From a candidate division Hyd24-12 bacterium UBA5074 (GTDB lineage: Bacteria > Fermentibacterota > Fermentibacteria > Fermentibacterales > Fermentibacteraceae), in NCBI GenBank assembly GCA_002414865.1, contig DIAQ01000004.1:13099-18668 (forward strand): a stretch of DNA of 5,570 bases, read 5' to 3'. Below, one piece after another: positions 1 through 4,762 of this stretch. Numbering within the stretch: position 1 is the first letter of the stretch; the number at the start of each line of letters is the position of its first letter. A program made the position numbers and the translations under genes. Under the pieces are notes generated by a model. That model was not told the DNA's origin. It did not search any database and worked only from the letters and a program-made list of their open reading frames with translations.

Positions 1-1539
1 GGTTGCCTGAGCCGGAGGAACACCGTCCTGGCAATGATGAGGGAAGAGGGATACATCACCCCCGAGCAGGCCGGGGAGGCCATGGCCGCGCCGCTCGACG
101 TGTCCATCTCCAGGCCCGAGCTCGAGCAGGAGTGGGACTACTTCAGCGAGTACGTCCGCCAGTACCTGGTGTCGAGATACGGCTGGTCCGCCGTATACGA
201 GCAGGGGCTCCAGGTCTACACCACCCTCGATCCTGACATGCAGGAGCAGGCCGTGTTCGCCATCGACAGCGTGATGGCCCTGCGCGACCCGGTCTGGGAC
301 CCTGCCACCGGCGGATACCGCTCCGATCCCGAGAGGCTGAGGTTCCCCAGCTCCTACGAGCACTGGCAGACTGTCGAGGACACGCTTTCCGGATCTCCCG
401 ACTACATCCAGTGCGCGCTCGTGGCTGTCGACCCGAGGACGGGGTACATCCGGGCCATGGTCGGCGGGAGGGATTTCCAGGACAGCGAGTTCAACAGGGC
501 CGTCCAGGCCAGGAGGCAGCCGGGCAGCGCCTTCAAGCCGTTCGTGTACGCCGAGGCGGTCGAGCAGGGCTGGTCCCCCGGCAGCGTCGTCCTCGACCAG
601 CCGGTCGTGGTGGACCTTTCGCCGGGGCAGTGGAGGCCCAGGAACTACGACGGGCGCTTCCACGGCATGGTGACCGTGAGGGAGGCCGTCCAGAGATCGT
701 ACAACGTGTCGGCCGTCAGGGTGGGCATGGCCGTGGGCATCGAAGCGGTTGCAGCCAGGGCTCATTCGATGGGCATCGAGAGCGACCTGCCGATCGTCAA
801 TTCTCTGCCCCTGGGAAGCTGCATGGTCAGCCCGCTGGAGATGGCGCAGGCCTACATCCCCTTCGCGACGGGCGGCCTGGCCCGGGGGGCCACGCCCATA
901 CTCCGCGTCGAGGACAGGTACGGGAACGTCCTGGAGAGCAACGAGCAGTACTCGACGGGAACCAGGGTCATGTCCGAGACCGGCGCCTGGCTGATGAACA
1001 ACCTCCTGCAGAGCGTCGTGAGCGGCGGGACGGCCTACGGCAGCCACTGGTACGCGGGAGGCGTGCCGTACTCCGGCAGGCGCGCCGGGGGCAAGACCGG
1101 CACGACCAGCGATTACGCCGACGCCTGGTTCATGGGGTTCACCCCCGACCTGGTGACGGCCGTATGGGTGGGCTACGACGACCACATAGTCAGGATCCGT
1201 CTGCAGAGCGGGAGGGGAGAGGCCGGTGGTGACATCGCCCTCCCCATCTGGACGAGGTTCATGAAGAACGTCTTCCGCAACTCGAACCCGGGCGACGCAC
1301 CCTCCTTCCCCGGGGTGGCCTCCGGGGCTGTCGAGCACGCGGTCATCTGCAGGCAGTCGGGATTGCTCGCCAACGCAGCCTGCGGGGACAAGGCGGTCGA
1401 CGAGATCTTCTGGGCCGGTACCGTGCCGACCCAGACATGCCCGATCCATGTCTCGGGCTCGCCCTTCGCGACCGACACGACGCTCCCCGACTTCACCGAG
1501 TTCGACCGCTCCGGCGGAGCAAGGGGGGCGAGGCCGTGA
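1..1539 (+). CDS. Class A penicillin-binding protein (PBP1A type), C-terminal part with complete transpeptidase domain; 5' end outside window
   Basis: This enzyme polymerises and cross-links peptidoglycan on the outer face of the cytoplasmic membrane. The reading frame is open from base 1, so 512 residues are visible and the start is missing. The first residues (RRNTVLAMMREEGYITPEQA) match the stretch that closes the GT51 glycosyltransferase domain in class A PBPs, so that domain and the membrane anchor should lie upstream. The transpeptidase domain carries all three active-site motifs: SxxK as GSAFK (nucleophile Ser codon 526-528), SxN as SYN (697-705), and KTGTT (1093-1107), followed by the family's DAWFMGFTPDL and AVWVGYDD segments. 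A C-terminal tail with four cysteines (in ICRQ, AACG and QTCP contexts) follows. The class A assignment is inferred from the entry segment; the transpeptidase identity is certain. The stop overlaps the next gene's GTG start, so the two are probably coupled in translation. Confidence 0.95.
   Translation, partial: GCLSRRNTVLAMMREEGYITPEQAGEAMAAPLDVSISRPELEQEWDYFSEYVRQYLVSRYGWSAVYEQGLQVYTTLDPDMQEQAVFAIDSVMALRDPVWDPATGGYRSDPERLRFPSSYEHWQTVEDTLSGSPDYIQCALVAVDPRTGYIRAMVGGRDFQDSEFNRAVQARRQPGSAFKPFVYAEAVEQGWSPGSVVLDQPVVVDLSPGQWRPRNYDGRFHGMVTVREAVQRSYNVSAVRVGMAVGIEAVAARAHSMGIESDLPIVNSLPLGSCMVSPLEMAQAYIPFATGGLARGATPILRVEDRYGNVLESNEQYSTGTRVMSETGAWLMNNLLQSVVSGGTAYGSHWYAGGVPYSGRRAGGKTGTTSDYADAWFMGFTPDLVTAVWVGYDDHIVRIRLQSGRGEAGGDIALPIWTRFMKNVFRNSNPGDAPSFPGVASGAVEHAVICRQSGLLANAACGDKAVDEIFWAGTVPTQTCPIHVSGSPFATDTTLPDFTEFDRSGGARGARP
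1521..1528 (+). promoter_or_regulatory. Ribosome binding site for the TPR gene (decides GTG start)
   Basis: AAGGGGGG lies seven bases before the GTG at 1536, inside the end of the PBP gene. It supports a GTG start within a GTGA overlap, rather than the longer upstream extension of the same frame, which would run about 100 bases back into the PBP coding sequence. Confidence 0.7.
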
Positions 1540-2342
1540 ACGGAGTGCTGATGACCCTTCTGGTCCTGCTGGCGGCCGCCACCCTCGCGGGCTTCCTCTA
1601 CCTGAAATCGCCCGCTTACAGGAGGCGCCTGCTCAGGAAGGCGGCGACACTCGCCTCGGCCGGCAGGATCGATGAGATGCTGGCGCTCCTGAGGCGGAAC
1701 ATGAACCCGGCGAGCGTCGCAGATCCCCTCACGAACGCCCTCGTCTACTACTTCATCCGCTCCGGCGATTTCTCGGAGGCGGAGAAGGCCGTGCTGGAAG
1801 CCATGAACAGGGGCGACAGGAGCGGAATGGCAGTCGCGCAACTGGCCTACATCGCCGCGGGGAGGGGCGATCCCCAGGAGGCCGAGAGCCTCTACAGAAC
1901 GGCCATGGAAAAGGATCCACCGCTGCGCAGGACGCTCCTGGTCAACCTCGCCGCCCTGCTGATGGAGCAGGGTGGAGACAGGCTCGACGAGGCCGAAGAG
2001 CTGCTCGAGCAGGCTCTCGAGCTGAGGGAAGGGGCTGCGAGGGGCGGTGTGCACGTCAACCTGGCTCTGCTGCACCTGAAGAAGAACCAGCCCAGGGACG
2101 CCCTCATCCACGCGATGACCGGATACGAGCTTCAGCCGACCTCCGAGGCCACGCGCCTCGGGAGGGCGCAGGCTCTTGCCCTGGCGGCGCGGGCGAGCCA
2201 GATCCTCGGCGAGGGTGCGGAGTGCAGCGCCCTGGCAGGCAGGGCGCTCGACCTGGCCTCCGGCATCCAGGGTGCGGAAAAGCTCGAAGAAGAGCTCCGC
2301 GCACTGGCCGGCAGGGAGCGCGGCACGGGGAATCCTGCTTGA
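1536..2342 (+). CDS. Membrane-anchored TPR-repeat protein
   Basis: Predicted 268-residue protein. Residues about 4-22 (VLMTLLVLLAAATLAGFLYL) form one hydrophobic helix followed by a basic run (KSPAYRRRLLRKA), which predicts an N-terminal anchor with the rest in the cytoplasm. The remainder is helical and TPR-like: units read as SGDFSEAEKAVLEAM, RGDPQEAESLYRTAMEKDP, and DRLDEAEELLEQALEL followed by GGVHVNLALLHLKKNQPRDAL. Residue spacing (small residue, A-E-x-L/Y, A, D/P) is that of tetratricopeptide repeats, which serve as protein-binding scaffolds. No catalytic motif is visible. It starts with GTG overlapping the PBP stop (GTGA) and ends overlapping the start of the next gene (TTGA), so it sits inside a coupled three-gene unit. 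A scaffold role for envelope enzymes is inference from context. Confidence 0.85.
   Translation: MNGVLMTLLVLLAAATLAGFLYLKSPAYRRRLLRKAATLASAGRIDEMLALLRRNMNPASVADPLTNALVYYFIRSGDFSEAEKAVLEAMNRGDRSGMAVAQLAYIAAGRGDPQEAESLYRTAMEKDPPLRRTLLVNLAALLMEQGGDRLDEAEELLEQALELREGAARGGVHVNLALLHLKKNQPRDALIHAMTGYELQPTSEATRLGRAQALALAARASQILGEGAECSALAGRALDLASGIQGAEKLEEELRALAGRERGTGNPA
2327..2331 (+). promoter_or_regulatory. Ribosome binding site for the YbhN-type gene (decides TTG start)
   Basis: GGGGA ends seven bases before a TTG at 2339, whose last two bases begin the TGA stop of the TPR gene. The next in-frame ATG (2388) would cut away most of the first membrane helix, so the TTG start is preferred. Confidence 0.6.
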
Positions 2343-3319
2343 AGAAGGCTCTCCTCGCAGCCGGCCTCGCCATAGCTCTGTACACCGTGATGGTCCTCGC
2401 CTCGGACCTCGACAGGGTGGGCGGCGCCATCACCAGGATGGACCCGGCCTTCCTGCCCCTCCTCGTGCTCCTTCCCCTCGCGAACTATTTCCTCAGGTTC
2501 CTGAAATGGCAGTACTTCCTCCGCAGGGTCTCCGTCATGGTCCCTGCAGGGCGGAGCCTTCAGGTGTTCCTCTCGGGGTTCGCCATGACGGTTTCGCCGG
2601 GCAAGTTCGGGGAGCTGCTGAAGTGCGTCCTGCTCCGTGACGGGGAGGGCATCCCGGTTTCCACCACCTCTCCGGTGGTGGTGGCCGAGAGGCTCACCGA
2701 CCTCATGAGCATGATCCTGATCGCCGGAGCCGGCGTCTGGCTCGCAGGAGGCAGGGCCGCCCTCCCGGCGGTCGCCGCGGGAATCGTCTTCGTCGCGGCG
2801 GCCGTGTTCCTCCTGTCGTCCCGGAAGGCCTTCGCGCTGGCCACCCGGATACTCTGCGCGCGGGGCCCGCTTGCTTCGAAGCGCGACGGGATGTGCAGCT
2901 TCCGGGAGAACTGCTCGTGCCTCCTCGATGCCCCGTCGATGCTGGTGACGGTCCCTCTGGGGGTTCTGTCCTGGGGAATCGAGGCAATGGTCCTCGTCGT
3001 CTCCGCCGGGTCGATGGGGCTCCACCTGGGACCCGGCCTGGCGCTGCTGGCGCATTCCGCCGGTTCGGTCGCGGGGGCGGTCTCGATGATACCGGGAGGA
3101 CTCGGCCTGACCGAGATCACGATCGGAGGGCTGCTCGGCACAGAGCTGGCCCTCCCCGACGCAACCGCGGTGACCATTGTCACGAGGCTGGCGACGCTCT
3201 GGTTCGCGGTGGCCCTCGGGGCCGTCGTGCTGTGGACGGCGAAGCGCAGGCCCCGCCGGTCCGCCCCGGGAGGCCCGGGGGCGGGATCCGGGAGCACCGG
3301 CCCTACAGGCCCTGCCTGA
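2339..3319 (+). CDS. YbhN / LPG-synthase transmembrane-region family membrane protein
   Basis: Predicted 326-residue multi-pass inner-membrane protein, close to the usual 300-350 residues of this family (lysylphosphatidylglycerol synthase TM region, formerly UPF0104). Family signatures visible in order: an N-terminal helix starting at KKALLAAGLAIALYTVMVLA, the LRFLKWQYFLRR segment, SPGKFGELLKCVLLR, ERLTDL, and MIPGGLGLTEITIGGLL near the last helices. It lacks the soluble aminoacyl-transferase domain of full MprF, so it is not an LPG synthase by itself. Family members are linked to lipid or polyprenyl-linked substrate movement, but the function here is unproven. The C-terminus is an unusual proline/glycine-rich tail (from about RRPRRSAPGG to the stop). 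The gene starts with TTG, coupled to the TPR gene, and its last 17 bases overlap the convergent small-peptide gene. Confidence 0.88.
   Translation: MKKALLAAGLAIALYTVMVLASDLDRVGGAITRMDPAFLPLLVLLPLANYFLRFLKWQYFLRRVSVMVPAGRSLQVFLSGFAMTVSPGKFGELLKCVLLRDGEGIPVSTTSPVVVAERLTDLMSMILIAGAGVWLAGGRAALPAVAAGIVFVAAAVFLLSSRKAFALATRILCARGPLASKRDGMCSFRENCSCLLDAPSMLVTVPLGVLSWGIEAMVLVVSAGSMGLHLGPGLALLAHSAGSVAGAVSMIPGGLGLTEITIGGLLGTELALPDATAVTIVTRLATLWFAVALGAVVLWTAKRRPRRSAPGGPGAGSGSTGPTGPA
3261..3284. terminator. Strong GC hairpin just past the last peptide gene (possible terminator for the minus-strand cassette)
   Basis: CCGCCCCGGG (3261-3270) is followed after AGG by CCCGGGGGCGG (3274-3284), its reverse complement apart from one extra G. 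The result is a near-perfect ten-pair stem with a three-base loop. It lies about 19 bases beyond the stop of the peptide gene that ends at 3303, inside the 3' end of the YbhN-type gene on the other strand. No T-run follows on the minus strand, so an intrinsic terminator is not established. It encodes part of the Pro/Gly-rich tail of the membrane protein, and its GC-rich palindromic nature may partly reflect that. Confidence 0.3.
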
Positions 3320-3509
3320 GCTGCTCGGGTGTGAAGAGGGTCTCCGTCTGCGTGCCCACGAGGTGACCGCTGGAACCTCTCGTGCAGATTATCTGGGTCT
3401 GGTCGGGCGAGGCTCCGCCCACGCACTTCGCGGTCCACCCCGCGGCACCGGCTTCATGGATGCACAACAGGACCGGCCTGTCGTAACCGATGGGAAATGA
3501 TACGGCCAT
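3303..3509 (-). CDS. Small paralogous peptide, copy B; candidate RiPP precursor
   Basis: Predicted 68-residue protein of unrecognised family, the distal gene of the minus-strand cassette. It aligns over its full length with the neighbour at 3636-3839 (about 41 identities in 67, one single-residue gap). Residues 31-47, GGASPDQTQIICTRGSS, are identical in both. Shared flanks are GWxAKC before it and HLxG then TPxQLxxGL to the stop. Cysteines are at 16, 29 and 42; only 29 and 42 are shared. There is no signal peptide. The ATG at 3509 is chosen because it aligns exactly with the start of the other copy and has GGGAAGG eight bases upstream; the frame also extends to an ATG at 3608, but that extension has no match in the other copy. 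The role as substrate of the adjacent radical SAM protein, kinase-like protein and peptidase is inferred from context. The last 17 bases overlap the convergent membrane-protein gene. Confidence 0.8.
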   Translation of the reverse strand: MAVSFPIGYDRPVLLCIHEAGAAGWTAKCVGGASPDQTQIICTRGSSGHLVGTQTETLFTPEQLRQGL

Positions 3510-3635
3510 CCCGCACACCTTCCCGCGGCACGGGCCATCAACGAGGCAGCGAAACTGCCTGTCAGGAGGCACGGCCCGTCCCGCACCATTCACCCGGGTG
3601 TCCGCCACCCCGGTGACAGTGACGGGAAAAGGGAC
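3510..3635. other. Gap between the two peptide genes with a nested inverted repeat
   Basis: This 126-base gap is by far the longest non-coding stretch in the window. An outer stem pairs ACGGGCC (3530-3536) with GGCCCGT (3573-3579). Inside it, AGGCAG (3544-3549) pairs with CTGCCT (3555-3560) across the loop CGAAA. A perfect ten-base palindrome, CACCCGGGTG, sits at 3591-3600. There is no T-run, so this is not a classical terminator. It could be a processing, stability or attenuation element that sets different levels for the two peptides, which is inference. An alternative is that it encodes an N-terminal extension of the copy B peptide from the ATG at 3608. Confidence 0.45.
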
Positions 3636-3839
3636 CTAGAGGCCTCTCTGGAGCTGGTCAGGGGTCAACTGGAGGTCGGGCGACCCACCGAGGTGGGCGC
3701 TGGAGCCTCTCGTGCAGATGATCTGCGTCTGATCTGGCGATGCGCCGCCCTGGCACTTTGCCGACCACCCCGACGCGGCAGCATCGAAGATATTCAGCAG
3801 CAGAGGCGTCGAGTACTCCTCCGGAAACCTCTCGGACAT
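3636..3839 (-). CDS. Small paralogous peptide, copy A; candidate RiPP precursor
   Basis: Predicted 67-residue protein, first of the two tandem peptide genes and 27 bases after the peptidase gene, so probably in the same transcript. It starts MSERFPEEYSTPLLLNIFDA and carries GWSAKC, then the invariant GGASPDQTQIICTRGSS block (residues 31-47), HLGG, and the terminal LTPDQLQRGL. Its only cysteines are 29 and 42, the two conserved between copies, spaced C-x12-C. GGGAGAAGG directly before the ATG provides a ribosome site. Against copy B, the 17-codon block shows seven synonymous differences and no amino-acid change, which is direct evidence for coding and selection on this strand. The family is not recognised. 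Conserved Trp25, Ser34, Ser46, Ser47 and the two cysteines are the obvious candidate modification sites. Function as a precursor peptide is inferred from the neighbouring genes. Confidence 0.83.
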   Translation of the reverse strand: MSERFPEEYSTPLLLNIFDAAASGWSAKCQGGASPDQTQIICTRGSSAHLGGSPDLQLTPDQLQRGL

Positions 3840-3866
3840 CCTTCTCCCATCTGTTGCCCCGAATAT

Positions 3867-4250
3867 TCAGCCCAGGAGCCTCTTCAGCAACCGGACCGCG
3901 CGCCCGACGAAACGACCAGGCATCGGGGGCAGCGGTATCCTCGGAGGTATCCGCCTCCATCTGCCCCTGCGCAGCACCGAGTCGGCGACGAGTATCCTCG
4001 CCGGCACCGGCCTGGGACTGTCGGGTCCCGAGCGATCCCCGGCGGTGAGGATCAGGGAGGGCAGCCCGGCAGCATCCGAGTAGCGCACGAACCTGTGGAC
4101 GAACGGTCCATCCCCGTCCTCGACCACTATCACCTGCCCGGGCGACAGCGCGGCGCCATCCCTCTCGAGCGCCCGCACGAGGTCGCCCGGGAGAAGGGCC
4201 GGCAGCATGGAGATGCCCTTCACCGTCCCGAATCGCCATCCCGTTCTCAC
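3867..4250 (-). CDS. Small S24/S26-family serine peptidase (signal-peptidase-like)
   Basis: Predicted 127-residue protein. The N-terminus holds the signal-peptidase box KGISMLPALLPGDLV with nucleophile Ser14. Next comes a GQVIVV strand and FVHRFVRY, where His52 stands at the position of the general base, so this looks like a Ser-His dyad of the SipW/S26B sort rather than the Ser-Lys of bacterial LepB. A box-E-like segment, AGDRSGPDSPRPV (Asp72, Asp77), completes the fold. There is no membrane helix before the serine, unlike real signal peptidases; the C-terminus is basic and proline-rich (RRIPPRIPLPPMPGR). The GTG start at 4250 forms a GTGA overlap with the preceding gene's stop and has GGAG eight bases upstream. 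Similar S24/S26 proteins occur in RiPP-type clusters beside HprK-like proteins; cleavage of the adjacent peptides is a reasonable inference. Confidence 0.8.
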   Translation of the reverse strand: MRTGWRFGTVKGISMLPALLPGDLVRALERDGAALSPGQVIVVEDGDGPFVHRFVRYSDAAGLPSLILTAGDRSGPDSPRPVPARILVADSVLRRGRWRRIPPRIPLPPMPGRFVGRAVRLLKRLLG

Positions 4251-4762
4251 CCTAAAAGCTCCGCCAGCCCGGCGGGATCGTCTCCCAGCGAGAAGCGCAG
4301 GATCCCGAATCCGGTTCCCGAAGCCAGGTCGAGAAGCGCGGAGCGAACCTCGTCCCGCTCCCCGGGGAGCAGCCCGGCGATGGCCATGACCTGCCCCTGG
4401 CGGAGGGTCCGCTCCACGGCGTAGACGGGTTCCAGACCCCTCAGGAGGCAGGCCGGCCCGTGCTCGACGAACAGCAGGCCGGCGACGGGACAGGGATCCG
4501 GCCGGGTCGGGGACCCCGGCTTGAAGGATGCGCACGGCATGGCCCTGCTCACCCCGTCGCTGCCCCGGCAGACGAGGGTGATGTCGTCGGCTATCACGGA
4601 GGCCCCCACGCCGGCGAGCATCCTCACGAGGGTGGACTTCCCTCCCCTGGACCTCGCGAGGAACACCCAGGCCCTGCCGGAGATGCCTGCCGAGGACGCA
4701 TGCAGGACAGCTCCGCGCCCGAGGAGGGCCCTGGACTCAGCGAGGAGCAGCGGCTTGCCCAT
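4247..4762 (-). CDS. HPr kinase-like P-loop protein (short, HprK C-terminal-domain type)
   Basis: Predicted 171-residue protein. LLGRGAVLHASSAG (His21) then WVFLARSRGGKSTLVRML (Lys42) and VIADDITLV (Asp59-Asp60) follow the pattern of HprK-type kinases found in peptide-modification and PEP-CTERM gene clusters. VAGLLFVEHGP and LEPVYAVERTL continue it. It is much shorter than HprK itself (about 300 residues) and has no N-terminal domain. The first Walker A glycine is replaced by alanine (A-R-S-R-G-G-K-S-T), so ATP binding should be tested rather than assumed. In the lasso peptide paeninodin cluster, an HprK-like enzyme phosphorylates a serine of the precursor; the adjacent peptides have conserved serines, so a similar role is possible here (inference). 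The start at 4762 overlaps the radical SAM gene by 26 bases but has an excellent ribosome site; the end overlaps the peptidase start. Confidence 0.8.
   Translation of the reverse strand: MGKPLLLAESRALLGRGAVLHASSAGISGRAWVFLARSRGGKSTLVRMLAGVGASVIADDITLVCRGSDGVSRAMPCASFKPGSPTRPDPCPVAGLLFVEHGPACLLRGLEPVYAVERTLRQGQVMAIAGLLPGERDEVRSALLDLASGTGFGILRFSLGDDPAGLAELLG

Noticed and set aside
1173..2111. Long minus-strand open frame opposite the PBP and TPR genes (also others at 2132-3055 and 2560-3438)
   Set aside because: GC-rich shadow frames: no domain signatures, skewed Arg/Pro/Ala-rich composition, and the plus strand carries clear PBP, TPR and YbhN motifs across the same bases.
3510..3608. N-terminal extension of the copy B peptide to an ATG at 3608 (101 residues in all)
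   Set aside because: It has a plausible GGGGTGG site, but the added 33 residues have no match in copy A, whose start aligns exactly with the inner ATG at 3509; the stretch is also rich in inverted repeats. Kept only as an alternative.
3303..3839. The two similar stretches as an insertion sequence, CRISPR or simple DNA repeat
   Set aside because: Similarity is at protein level with third-base differences throughout, the units are full genes with their own ribosome sites, and there are no inverted terminal repeats or short regular spacers.
3861..3868. GAATATTC palindrome as an operator or promoter element before copy A
   Set aside because: Eight bases overlapping the peptidase stop region, with no second site and no recognisable -35/-10 pair; too little to support a regulatory call.
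3693..4424. Plus-strand open frame covering the peptide and peptidase genes (also 4460-4939, 4521-5045 and 5178-5477)
   Set aside because: The codon-position pattern of differences between the two peptide copies fits minus-strand coding, and the minus-strand genes have recognisable catalytic motifs; the plus frames are low-information.
4251..4535. Upstream extension of the S26-like frame to an ATG at 4535
   Set aside because: The extension lies wholly within the HprK-like gene, is Arg/Pro-rich shadow sequence, and the GTG at 4250 has a ribosome site and a GTGA overlap.
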